64,000 bases of DNA from the NCBI GenBank assembly GCA_035610835.1, contig CM069454.1:68334291-68398290 (forward strand), written 5' to 3'. The DNA comes from Ophiura sarsii (taxonomy: Eukaryota > Echinodermata > Ophiuroidea > Amphilepidida > Ophiuridae). The notes under the pieces are model-generated. The model saw nothing but the letters and a program-made list of their open reading frames with translations. It had not been told where the DNA came from and did no database searches. Each line of letters opens with the position of its first letter. The stretch's first letter is position 1. Both the position numbers and the translations under genes were made by a program. Positions 1 through 12,300 of this stretch are shown piece after piece.

Positions 1-479
1 GAGCAGCTTTGGGCGTGTTTTTTTTGTTTGTGTTATGCCACCGGGACGGTGCCATCTTGGGTGGGGGGCTCTGTCACGCGCCGACCGCTACCCACTGAAA
101 ATAGACTGAGAGTAAAGTATACTGCCCTCTATTGTAACCCGGGCTGATTTTAGCGCGGAGAGCAGCCTGTGTCCCCGATGAAATGAAATGGCGCACGACG
201 TATGGAAATGTTTTCTCTGTAAAGATTGTTGGGAAAATAGTTAGATTGACTTGCTAAAGAGTCATTCTATGCCAATTGAGACAGGCGGAAGAGTTTTGAG
301 TGTGGACATGATGACACAGGTGGTATAAAGAGACAATTTGAAGTATATTACAGATCAGCAAGGTTTTCTAGCATTGTGATTGTTTACATACATGTGGCTG
401 ACAGACATGTTATGTGTACATGTGAAAGTAAATGAAGGATAAAGGATAACACAAATTACAGTGATTATTATCCAATCAA
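1..479. other. no recognisable feature
   Basis: I see no coding exon, RNA gene or terminal-repeat structure here. Short open frames lack homology that I recognise. The right end (from about 350) already resembles a decayed version of the tandem repeat that follows. Confidence 0.5.
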
Positions 480-1070
480 CAATTATATAGCGTAGTACAC
501 ACAGGAGAAAATAACCATTCTTTTGTGCACACCATCCAATCAACAATTATATAGAGTGATTTACACACAGGGGAAATAACCGTCCTGTGTGCACACCGTC
601 TGATTAATAATCACCGTAGTATTCACACAGGCGAAATAAACCTCCCAGTGTGCACACCGTCCAATTAGTAAAGTAAGTAATCACAGTAGAGTAGCATTCA
701 CACAGGCGAAATAAACCTCCCTGTGTGCACACCGTCCAATTAGTAAAGTAAGTAATCACAGTAGAGTAGCATTCACACAGGCGAAATAAACCGTCCTGTG
801 TGCACACCGTCTAATTAATAGTTAATCACCATAGTATTCACACAGGGGAAATAAACCGCCCTGTGGGCACACCGTCTAATTAGTAGTTAATCAACGTAGT
901 ATTCACACAGGCGAAATAAACCTCCCAGTGTGCACACCGTCCAATTAGTAAAGTAAGTAATCACAGTAGAGTAGCATTCACACAGGCGAAATAAACCTCC
1001 CTGTGTGCACACCGTCCAATTAGTAAAGTAAGCAATCACCGTAGTATTTACACGGGAGAAATATTTCCTG
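480..1070. repeat. degenerate tandem repeat, 62-76 bp units
   Basis: About nine units follow each other. Each has a core like TTCACACAGGCGAAATAAAC followed by GTGTGCACACCGTC and an AT-rich spacer. Units vary in length because the spacer (AATTAGTAAAGTAAGTAATC type) is present or shortened. Apparent minus-strand reading frames across it are products of the repeat, not genes. Confidence 0.9.
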
Positions 1071-1386
1071 TGCACCAGTAATATTAAGATTATCTTAAAG
1101 TGTCCCCTGTAATGTTGTATGATCAAGTATGGTATGTGTGAGTAATATGAGGGTCGTGTCCGAGATATGTTAGCGTGATAAACAGATTTGCATTTTATCC
1201 AGTTGTTCACAATTAAACATGATTTGTACATTTATAAGTTGAAATATTAGTGCGTTTGTTATATTTTGTCACCTTTTAGTCATTTAAGGTAAATCACATA
1301 TTTACCGCTTACTCACGGCTTTCAAGCCTAGATCGCTCGCGTAACCGCAGGTTAGGTTTAACCATCACTAGCCGGCGGTTCGCCAC
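1071..1386. other. no recognisable feature
   Basis: AT-rich sequence between a tandem repeat and a palindromic element. I see no conserved reading frame or RNA gene. Confidence 0.4.
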
Positions 1387-1949
1387 AATATTCAAGTTGA
1401 GCAATTGAAAAACTGAATGGATTATGAAAGAGGTACACTACATACTAATTGAAATTGATATAAATTTTAAATGTGCTAGTTTTAATTTTTTTTAAAATCA
1501 TGTTTACATTTTTTGAAAATTTGGATGTAGGCCCTTTTGCAACAAAACTCCATCTGTTTGTACATAAAGAAAAAATACCACACACAAAAAATCATTTATT
1601 TTAATCATTGAAAATAAATAAGTTTGATATTGAAATGTATAGGTCACAATCATATGTTTCAAGGAAATAAAGTCATTTTTTTCAAAAATACCTACATCTC
1701 ATTGTAAACAGCCATTGAAGTTGTTGTTTTGTTGCAAAAGGGCCTGTATCCCGATATAATTCTGGATACAGGCCCTTTTGCAACAAAACAACAATTTCAA
1801 TGGCTGTTTACAATGAGATGTAGGTATTTTTGAAAAAAATGACTTTGTTCCCTTGAAACATATGATTTTTCCCTATACATTTCTATATCAAACTCATTTT
1901 TTGAAAAAAATGCACCATAGCCATAGCCCTTTTGCAAAATACCTCTTCA
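1387..1949. mobile_element. palindromic MITE-like element, copy 1
   Basis: The core is an almost perfect inverted repeat of about 65 bp per arm around 1756. Each arm contains GGCCCTTTTGCAACAAAAC and the motif ATGAGATGTAGG. A second, more complete copy of the same family lies at 59178-59806. Compared with it, this copy lacks about 70 bp of the left end but keeps the right terminus (TCTTCATA). No transposase is encoded, so it must be non-autonomous. Confidence 0.85.
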
Positions 1950-2317
1950 TATGTTGGTTATACAACTCTTTATTTTCTGAGCTGCAGGAATCTACACCCG
2001 ATTCACCTCCAGTAAAAGACTCTTTTTTTGTTGTACTCAACCAGCTCTACCTTATACTTCAGTATTGTTTTGCTAGCCATAGGAACATCCTTATAAGGGT
2101 GCAGAACATCCTTATAAGGGTGCAGCTACACACTTGTTTACAGATTCCACAGACTGGAATTCTCTGTGAGTGAAGTTTAGAAAATGACACTTATTTGGAT
2201 GCTCAGTTTGAATACACAAGGTGAGTCAAAAAGAATGTCACTCAAAATAAAATAAGATTTCAAAAATATTTCTTAGCATAATAGAAAGAAAGCAATGACA
2301 AAAGTAATAGGGGTATA

Positions 2318-2620
2318 TACACATGGAAAAAAGTATCGCACCACTTTTTTTTCTTTGAAAAGTGCAAATGTGGCCTTGAATTTTGCCACCATGGTGTGAT
2401 ATTAAGGATCATTTGTTTGCGTAAGCTGTCCAACAAAATGTTGTGCAATAAAAGGGAGTTACGTCACAAACTCAAATGTGGCCCTTTTATTGCACAACAT
2501 TTTGTTGGACAGCTTACGCAAACAAATGATCCTTAATATCACACCATGGTGGCAAAATTCGAGGCCACATTTGCACTTTTCAAAGAAAAAAAAGTGGTGC
2601 GATACTTTTTTCCATGTGTA
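2318..2620. mobile_element. nested near-perfect palindromic MITE, 303 bp
   Basis: Arms of about 145 bp are inverted around 2462. The termini are TACACATGGAAAAAAG and its complement. TA flanks both sides (2316-2317 and 2621-2622). The very high arm identity suggests recent insertion or arm homogenisation. It is non-coding; the frames on both strands mirror each other because of the palindrome. Confidence 0.85.
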
Positions 2621-2873
2621 TATGTTTGCTATTATCAACAAAAAGAATCCAAGGATTTTATGATTTACTTCAGTAGATATCACTATTTCTTCTAACGTGA
2701 CTGTTATTTTGCAACCAAACAACTTTCTAATGTTCATGGTTTTAACCATGAACAATACAAGAATCAATACATATAACTTCTCAAATGAATCAATTGAACA
2801 AGCAATAACCTTGTCAGATGTAAGATAAAATAATGCCACCAGCTGTGATAAAACAGTGGGTGTGTACCAAATA

Positions 2874-3648
2874 CAGGATGAATCAAAAACAAATTGTGCA
2901 CGGATTGAAACAGCTATTTGACCTTGATGTGTGTATTGAACCATGACATTGTTGTTGCTTGTTTAAAGCGTAGTTTATCTTCCAAAAAATGAAAGTAATC
3001 GATTGAAAAATAAGCAAAGTGACCAGTTTTGTAAGCTGCATGGGACTGCCTTTTTTGCCATTCCAATGGGATTTACACACAGTAAAATTGAATTTGCTAA
3101 AACTGTCATTTTGTCATCACAATAACATCATCGTAATTGGCGATTTCAGGCGAAAGAGGGAAACATACTTGATGCGACGTCCCTAATCATAACGAAAGCG
3201 AGGCCCATCGTGTTAAACTACATCAACAAGTGACGTAGAGTGACGTAGTTTAACACGATGGGCCTCGCTTTCGTAAAGATAAGTGACGTCGCATCAAGTA
3301 TGTCTCCCTCTTTAGCCTGAAATCACCAATTACGAATAACGTCTATTGTCAAATTGTTTTCTGAAAAGTGAATTCTTTAACTCTGAGATAAGCAATTAAT
3401 TACAGGCACAACAATGCTTTGCTTGTAAACTCTCACTCCATTTCATCATGCTACAGTAATATTCATGGCTCAACTGTGTAAATCCCATTTGGAATGGAGA
3501 AAAACATGGTCGGTTTACAAAACTTTTTGGGAAGATAAACTAAATTAACTTCGCTTTACACAAACAACAACAATTGCATGGTTCAATACACACACATCAA
3601 GGTCAAATAGCTGTCTCAATCTGGGCACAATTTATTTTATTCACCCTG
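2874..3648. mobile_element. nested palindromic MITE, 775 bp, TA duplication
   Basis: The left end is CAGGATGAATCAAAAACA and the right end, inverted, CAGGGTGAATAAAATAAA. TA flanks both ends (2872-2873, 3649-3650). The arms include matching blocks (GGTCAAATAGCTGT near both termini) and meet in a strong central palindrome around 3220-3240 with GTTTAACACGATGGGCCTCG in both arms. This is consistent with a long-armed Tc1/mariner-derived MITE. Confidence 0.85.
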
Positions 3649-4048
3649 TATGATCCAATAGACTGAAATTCTGGTAATGATAAATAGTATAGTGGACTTG
3701 AATAGGGGGCTTACGATCCCCACCTCGTTCCGCTTTCAAAATATGTTCTTTTATTCAAGTGTGTAAATTATGTATTTGTCAACCAATTTCGACCAACTTA
3801 AATTCTTGTGAAAGCAAATGAAATGACCTGTCTGGGCCAACAAATTTAATAGATAATTTTAATACAGGTTTTCACAAATATATGTTCCGAAATTGAGTAA
3901 ATGGTGTTTTTTTCACTCACCCTGTATAATCTGTGACATGGTTATTTTTCAGGAAGAACTTGACAAAGCTTTGATCAAGTTTTGCATTCACAATGCATGT
4001 TTATCATCATTATGATTTGTTAAATGTCAAGTCTGTATTCTCTAAAAG

Positions 4049-4386
4049 CAAGTGTGTGCAACCTGTGGCCCGCCCGCCTCTAATCTGTGGCCCACGAAGT
4101 AATCCCAAAATTTCCATTGATTGCGGCCCGTTTTAACCGGAACTCCCTAGCTTACACAAATGATGGATTGATTTGTAGTGTTCTCCCTTATAATTAGTAG
4201 GGCTACGCGCTGTATTTAGTAAATATAACTTAGGCATGATTGCGTGTTAAAATCCTTGGTTAAAAACAGAAAATGTCATCCTCTTTTTTCTTCCTAAGCT
4301 TCCCCTCCCCTACTACCCCACTGCGGCCCGTGAATGGAACTCAAAATCACAATAAGGCCCGGTGGTAGAAAAAGTTGCACATGCTT
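4049..4386. mobile_element. hAT-like MITE
   Basis: The termini are CAAGTGTGTGCAACCTG and, inverted, CAAGCATGTGCAAC. Subterminal GGCCCG blocks occur near both ends. The flanks TCTAAAAG and TCTATAAA resemble an imperfect 8-bp target duplication, as expected for hAT elements. The sequence is non-coding. Confidence 0.6.
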
Positions 4387-4689
4387 GTCTATAAAAGCTT
4401 TTATTTTTGGCTTTGAGTTTTCTTTCTTTGTTGGGATGGTATCAAATTGGAATTCTCATTACTCTCATATAGAAAGCCTCTCTAGTTTTATAAAAGTCGG
4501 GAGGACACAATTCTTCTTTTTCAATTTAATTTATTTCAATTTATTCAGCAATATGAATACACATAATAATAGTATATAAAGTGAAAAATGGCTAGGAGCT
4601 CTAAACATGGTTTTCCCCCAAACGGTGCGAAAAAACATACATTCAATAACCATCTTAACAGACATTCTAATCTCAACCAATGGTGCCAA

Positions 4690-4770
4690 AACAACCAAAG
4701 GTGCTAATCTCAACCGACAAAGTACCTCATCTCAACCGACAAAGTACCTCATCTCAACCGACAGTGCCAT
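4690..4770. repeat. short repeat of CTCAACCGACA motif
   Basis: A 22-bp unit containing CATCTCAACCGACA is repeated about three times. The same motif in reverse orientation (GTCGGTTGAGAC and variants) recurs at 54100-54300, so it may be part of a dispersed family. Confidence 0.6.
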
Positions 4771-4979
4771 ATTTGACTGACACAACTCTAATATTGAGGG
4801 GTGGGGGTCGTCACTGCTCTATATTACATTCAATCTGGGGCCAAACTTTAATTTCTTGTTACACGGGTAGAGCCACTTTTGTTTTATTTAACATGGGATC
4901 ACATTCCACTTTCATACCACATGTAAAAATATAGTCACAAATTGCTAATCTTGGATATCTGTGCCAACACCGTAATCAA

Positions 4980-5500
4980 TTTGGTCCCTTACACACGGCT
5001 GATAGTATACAAATTTAGATTTCTAGTTACTCATGTAGAGTCACTTTGGTTTTAAAAACACTGGGCTGGCCCTCTGCATTCAATTGATGTTTTTACTCAA
5101 ATATATAGCATGCAGATTCTATCTAAGCGCTCATCTGTCTTGATGTTAATATGGTACAAATCTGGATTTCTTGTTACATGTGTAGAGCCACTTTGGTTTT
5201 ATAAACGTTGGGCTGACATTCTGCTTTCAATTTATGTTTTTACTTGTATTAAACTATAGTCTGGCGATTCTATCTAAGCAGTCAATCTGGCTGGATATTC
5301 AGTTTGACACTACTACATGGTTGTATAACCTTAGAATTCTAGTTACAGGTCATTAAACTAACAGTGAGTAGATGCTATCTAAGCAAGCAAGCTGCTCTAT
5401 GTTCAGTTAGGTACAACTACAAATGGCTGATATGGTACAAATTTAGATTTCTCGTTACATTTATAGAGCCACTTTGGTTTTATAAATGCTAAGCTGGCAT
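4980..5500. repeat. three diverged copies of a ~200 bp repeat
   Basis: Three segments share the order: ACAAATTTAGATTTCTAGTT-like, GTAGAGCCACTTTGGTTTTA-like, then GATTCTATCTAAGC-like. Copies begin near 5005, 5155 and 5435, with a partial copy from about 5320. This is a decayed local duplication series without coding content. Confidence 0.6.
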
Positions 5501-6233
5501 TCTCAGTCAGTGCCTGTAAAATAGGAAGAAAAAAAAAGAAACATTTCTTCAATATTGAATCATTCAAGGTACATCCTTAGATGTGTGGGCGGTGGAAATG
5601 TTTTGCAAAAATAAAAAATAAGCACAGTTATAATAGCAAATGTTCATGAATCTAAAAACATTGTAAATTTGAAAAAGTTTACATAAAAGCCCTAACACTT
5701 TTGGGATAGAAATGTTGAAGACAAAAATATCCGGGGTGGAAATGGGTGAAATTTAGCGGGAATAAATGGACTTGCCGACGACGGGATTCTATCCCGGGTC
5801 CTCGAGAATGGATGACCTTGTCTTAGTCCACTCCAGGGGGTCACACACCCGCAATTAACAATTCCGTGCGCATTCATCACCTGCTGTCAGCGCCCAGCGA
5901 GATAGACAGGAGGTGACACATGCTGCCAGCATAGTTTTCAAAATGGGATTTCATGGGGTTCAGGGCTGTAAGGGTTAATGAAACCTGTTCTGGGGTTTGA
6001 CTGACTTTGATGTTTGGGGGGGGGGGGCGTTGTAAATATGAACATTTTTTGAAATTGTGATTCTTTTTTAACCTTTTTTGTCAAACATTTCCCCCTCATA
6101 ATTTGTGATTTAGAAAGAAAAAAAGCCAACCGCCTAACCCTACTTGGAATGCAGTTAATTAATGTTTCGTCCCCTAATAAAAAAGGTTTATCCCAAACGA
6201 CTGAGCCAAATTGATGAATTCTATAACCCCTAC
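5501..6233. other. intergenic or last-intron sequence with a tRNA-like remnant
   Basis: If the final XRCC1 exon lies beyond the left edge, this is part of the last intron. Minus-strand 5765-5850 has a T-arm-like stem around GGATAGAATCC, suggesting an old tRNA-derived SINE fragment. A poly-G run lies at 6016-6027. I searched for an exon encoding the missing end of BRCT2 and did not find one. Confidence 0.4.
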
Positions 6234-6309
6234 CTGATCAAAGCTGTCATCCCACACAGAGTTGGTTATCACATACTGCACACTGTCTTTCATATAATTC
6301 TCCAGGTTT
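6234..6309 (-). CDS. XRCC1: XRCC1 exon 14 (BRCT2, central part)
   Basis: Encodes residues 543-568, including NLENYMKDSVQYVITNSVWD, matching human ELEDYMSDRVQFVITAQEWD in BRCT2, the LIG3-binding domain. The acceptor follows a T-rich tract (TTTTTTTCTCAG) and the donor is CAG/GTAGGG. The exon starts in phase 2 from exon 13 and ends in phase 0, so at least one more exon (human end: alpha-3 helix with WIY and the C-terminus) must follow. I could not find it between 1 and 6233. Confidence 0.93.
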
Positions 6310-9300
6310 CTGAGAAAAAAAGGAGAAAATGAAAACATTTAAACATGAAATATAGAAAGCATCTCAACCCACCCTTCCAATCATCTTAAACTTCGCTCAA
6401 AAGTGAAGACTGACAAAATACAGTCCAAAAGTGTGCACTAAAAAACTTGTGAATAAATATGAGCTTATTCATGCCACTCTGCGCAGCGTTGTACATCGTG
6501 TGAGAGACGCAGGGACCAGGTCTTCATCCAATCCCCCTCCCTGCTCTATCATCTTACTCCTTGGCCCATCTCTTTCTTCCTTGTCAATTCAAAATTCCCC
6601 TTCTTGTTTCCCCCCCCCCCCCCCCCCCTTCCCCCCTTCTAAGGTCCCATCTCTCCCCTTCAACCTCATCATTGTAGCCGCCAAATGCAAGTTTGACCTG
6701 TCTCTCTTCTTACTTTGGCCCTACTACTCCCTCCTTGAAAATAGTTTTTTCCACCAAAGATCCTCTCTCGCCCCATCCTAGTATGCCACTAGTCGCAGTA
6801 ACATGTGTCTCAGGACTTATAGTACTGAGTCACAGAACGTTACTATGATGTGACTTCGGTATTTAAGCTTTAACGAGCCCAAAATTTACAAAGTAAAACT
6901 TCTGCAACTCCTAGCATTTTCCAAAACTATTCTTACTCACCCACAATGACATGGCTGTTTAGCTAAGAATCACAGAATTTGTTTGAACTTATTGATTACA
7001 ACGATATTACACTTACATTTTTTGAACAATTATCTTCATTTTAAATGGTATGTACATCAAGGTTATGAGTCCATACAATTGATATCACTTCCAAAATCGT
7101 TTGTGAATCAAATACTTTGGTTTTTACACCGTTGCAAAAATCTCATTGCTTATTTCCGTGTACCACTTATTGGTAACGTTCTAGGACTTAAGAAACAGTA
7201 GTTGATAATGTCCAGATGTTAATGATAGATGAGATTCGCAGGTCCTATGTAACTAGGACTAAGTATGCCACCCCACCACCCGCATGATCCCCAATCCTAG
7301 TATGCTACCCCACCACCCACATGATCCCTCCCCCATCCTAGTATGCCACCCCACCACCCGCATGATCCCCCCATCCTAGTATGCCACCCCACCACCCGCA
7401 TGATCCCCCCATCCTAGTATGCCACCCCACCACCCACATGATCCCTCCCCCATCCTAGTATGCCACCCACCACCCACATGATCCCCCACATCCTAGTATG
7501 CCATCCCACCACCCACATAATCCCCCACATCCTAGTATGCCACCCCACCACCCACATGATCCCTCCCTCATCCTAGTATGCCACCCACCACCCACATGAT
7601 CCCCCACATCCTAGTATGCCACCCCACCACCCACATGGCCACCCCACCACCCGCATGATCCCCCACATCCTAGTATGCTACCCCACCACCCACATGATCC
7701 CTCCCCCATCCTAGTATGCCACCCCACCACCCGTATTGATCCCCCTTCCTAGTATGCCACCCCACCACCCGCATGATCCCCCAATCCTAGTATGCCACCC
7801 CACCACCCACATGATCCCTCCCCCATCCTAGTATGTCACCCCACCACCCACATGATCCCCCATCCTAGTATGTCACCCCACCACCCACATGATCCCCCCA
7901 TCCTAGTATGCCATCCCACCACCCGCATGATCCCCCATCCTAGTATGCCACCCACCACCCCCGCATGATCCCTCCCCCATCCCCACCACCCGTATTGATC
8001 CCCCTTCCTAGTATGCCACCCCACCACCCGCATGATCCCCACATCCTAGTATGCCACCCCACCACCCACATGATCCCTCCCCCATCCTAGTATGCCACCC
8101 ACCACCCACATGATCCCTCCCCCATCCTAGTATGCCACCCCACCACCCGCATGATCCCCACATCCTAGTATGCCACCCCACCACCCACATGATCCCTCCC
8201 CCATCCTAGTATGCCACCCACCACCCACATGATCCCTCCCCCATCCTAGTATGCCACCCCACCACCCGCATGATCCCCCCATCCTAGTATGCCATCCCAC
8301 CACCCACATGATCCCTCCCCCATCCTAGTATGCCACCCACCACCCACATGATCCCCCACATCCTAGTATGCCACCCCACCACCCACATGATCCCTCCCCC
8401 ATCCTAGTATGCCACCCACCACCCACATGATCCCCCACATCCTAGTATGCCACCCCACCACCCACATGATCCCTCCCCCAACCTAGTATGCCACCCACCA
8501 CCCACATCCTAGTATGCCATCCCACCACCCACATGATCCCCCACATCCTAGTATGCCACCCCACCACCCACATGATCCCTCCCCCATCCTAGTATGCCAC
8601 CCACCACCCACATGATCCCCCACATCCTAGTATGCCACCCCACCACCCACATGGCCACCCCACCACCCGCATGATCCCCCACATCCTAGTATGCTACCCC
8701 ACCACCCACATGATCCCTCCCCCATCCTAGTATGCCACCCCACCACCCGTATTGATCCCCCTTCCTAGTATGCCACCCCATCACCCGCATGATCCCCCAA
8801 TCCTAGTATGCCACCCCACCACCTGCATGATCCCTTCCCCTTCCTAGTATGCCACCCCACCACCCGCATGATCCCCCAATCCTAGAATGCCACCCCACCA
8901 CCCACATGATCCCTCCCCCATCCTAGTATGTCACCCCACCACCCACATGATCCCCCCATCCTAGTATGCCATCCCACCACCCGCATGATCCCCCATCCTA
9001 GTATGCCACCCACCACCCGCATGATCCCTCCCCCATCCCCACCACCCGTATTGATCCCCCAACCCTAGTATGCCACCCCACCACCAGCATGATCCCCCAC
9101 ATCCTAGTATGCCACCCCACCTCCCGCATGATCCCCCCATCCTAGTATGCCACCCCACCACCCACATGGCCACCCCACCACCCGCATGATCCCCCATCCT
9201 AGTATGCCTCCCCACCACCCACATGATCCCTCCCCCATCCTAGTATGCCACCCCACCACCCGTATTGATCCCCCTTCCTAGTATGCCACCCCACCACCCG

Positions 9301-12300
9301 CATGATCCCCCAATCCTAGTATGCCACCCCACCACCCACATGATCCCTCCCCCATCCTAGTATGTCACCCCACCACCCACATGATCCCCCATCCTAGTAT
9401 GTCACCCCACCACCCACATGATCCCCCCATCCTAGTATGCCATCCCACCACCCGCATGATCCCCCATCCTAGTATGCCACCCACCACCCGCATGATCCCT
9501 CCCCCATCCCCACCACCCGTATTGATCCCCCTTCCTAGTATGCCACCCCACCACCCGCATGATCCCCCACATCCTAGTATGCCACCCCACCTCCCGCATG
9601 ATCCCCCCATCCTAGTATGCCACCCCACCACCCACATGGCCACCCCACCACCCGCATGATCCCCCATCCTAGTATGCCTCCCCACCACCCACATGATCCC
9701 TCCCCCATCCTAGTATGCCACCCCACCACCCGTATTGATCCCCCTTCCTAGTATGCCACCCCACCACCCGCATGATCCCCCAATCCTAGTATGCCACCCC
9801 ACCACCCACATGATCCCTCCCCCATCCTAGTATGTCACCCCACCACCCACATGATCCCCCATCCTAGTATGTCACCCCACCACCCACATGATCCCCCCAT
9901 CCTAGTATGCCATCCCACCACCCGCATGATCCCCCATCCTAGTATGCCACCCACCACCCACATGATCCCTCCCCCATCCTAGTATGCCACCCCACCACCC
10001 GCATGATCCCCCACATCCTAGTATGCCACCCCACCACCCACATGGCCACCCCACCACCCGCATGATCCCCCACATCCTAGTATGTTACCCCACCACCCAC
10101 ATGATCCCTCCCCCATCCCCACCACCCGTATTGATCCCCCTTCCTAGTATGCCACCCCACCACCCGCATGATCCCCCACATCCTAGTATGCCACCCCACC
10201 ACCCACATGGCCACCCCACCACCCACATGATCCCCCATCCTAGTATGCCATCCCACCACCCGCATGATCCCCCATCCTAGTATGCCACCCACCACCCACA
10301 TGATCCCTCCCCCATCCTAGTATGCCACCCCACCACCCGCATGATCCCCCACATCCTAGTATGCCACCCCACCACCCACATGGCCACCCCACCACCCGCA
10401 TGATCCCCCACATCCTAGTATGTTACCCCACCACCCGCATGATCCCTCCCCCATCCCCACCACCCGTATTGATCCCCCTTCCTAGTATGCCACCCCACCA
10501 CCCGCATGATCCCCCACATCCTAGTATGCCACCCCACCACCCACATGGCCACCCCACCACCCGCATGATCCCCCACATCCTAGTATGTTACCCCACCACC
10601 CGCATGATCCCTCCCCCATCCCCACCACCCGTATTGATCCCCCATCCTAGTATGCCACCCCACCACCCGCATGATCCCCCACATCCTAGTATGCCACCCA
10701 ACCACCCGCATGATCCCCCATCCTAGTATGCCACCCACCACCCACATGATCCCTCCCCCATCCTAGTATGCCACCCCACCACCCGCATGATCCCCCACAT
10801 CCTAGTATGCCACCCCACCACCCACATGGCCACCCCACCACCCGCATGATCCCCCACATCCTAGTATGTTACCCCACCACCCACATGATCCCTCCCCCAT
10901 CCCCACCACCCGTATTGATCCCCCTTCCTAGTATGCCACCCCACCACCCGCATGATCCCCCACATCCTAGTATGCCACCCCACCACCCACATGGCCACCC
11001 CACCACCCACATGATCCCCCACCCTAGTATGCCACCCCACCACCCGCATGATCCCTCCCCCATCCTAGTATGCCACCCCACCACCCGCATGATTCCCCAA
11101 TTCTAGTATGCCACCCCACCACCCGCATGATCCCTCCCCCATCCCCACCACCCGCATGATCCCCCAACCCTAGTATGCCACCCCACCACCAGCATGATCC
11201 CCCTATCCTAGTATATGCCACCCACCACCCACATGATCCCCCATCCTAGTATGCCACCCCACCACCCACATGATCCCTAGTACGCCACCCCACCACCCGT
11301 ATTGATCCCCCATCCTAGTATGCCACCCCACCACCCGCATGATCCCCCACATCCTAGTATGCCACCCACCACCCACATGATCCCTCCCCATCCTAGTATG
11401 CCACCCCACCACCCACATGATCCCTAGTACGCCACCCCACCACCCGCATGATCCCCCAATCCTAGTATGCCACCCCACCACCTGCATGATCCCTTCCCCA
11501 TCCTAGTATGTCACCCCACCACCAGCATGATCCCCCCATCCTAGTATGCCACCCACCACCCACACGATCTCTCCCCCATCCTAGTATGCCACCCCACCAC
11601 CCGCATGATCCCCCATCCTAGTATGCCACCCCACCACCCCTCCCCCATCATAGTATGCAACCCCACCATCCACATGATCATCTTACCTTCTAAATGCAAC
11701 AACAAACAGTTTTGACATATCTCTTTTCCTCTCTGGCCTATTTTATTCCCACCATAGATAAAACGTTTTTCCAACCAAAAATCCCTCCCCTTCTCCACAC
11801 ACACCCACCCCTCAACCCCCTCCTCCACACCCACCCACCCACCCCTGCATCCCTCATCCCCCTCCTCCACACCCACCTACCCTGCATCCCTCAAACCCCT
11901 CCTCCACACCCACCCACCCCTGCATCCCTCAAACCCCCTCCTCCACACCCACCTATCCCTGCATCCTCCTCCTCCACACCCACACACCCCTGCATCCCCC
12001 TTAACCCCCTCCTCCACACCCACCACCCCTGCATCCCTCAACCCCCTCCTACAAACCCACCCACCCCTACATCCCTCAAACCCCCTCCTCCACACATACC
12101 CACCCCTGCATCCCTCAAACCCCCTCCTCCACACCCACCCACCCACCCCTGCACCCCCCTGCATCCCTCAACCCCCCTGCATCCCTCAACCCCCCCCCCC
12201 CCTGCATCCCTCAAACCCCTCCTCCACACCCACCCACCCCTGCATGCCTCAAACCCTCCCCTCTGGATAATCTTACCTGCCAAATGAAATGATAAAACAT

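Larger units (their letters stand above)
2215..3924. mobile_element. outer Tc1/mariner-like MITE carrying two nested MITEs
   Basis: The left end reads AAGGTGAGTCAAAA and the right end, read inverted, CAGGGTGAGTGAAAA. TA lies outside each end (2213-2214 and 3925-3926), as expected for Tc1/mariner-type insertion. Two further palindromic elements (2318-2620 and 2874-3648) lie inside it and account for about 1.1 kb of its 1.7 kb. No transposase frame is visible. Confidence 0.65.

Noticed and set aside
7264..12255. Many long open frames rich in Pro/His or Gly/Trp on both strands
   Set aside because: They are direct products of C-rich minisatellites whose units lack stops. They have no family homology and lie inside an XRCC1 intron.
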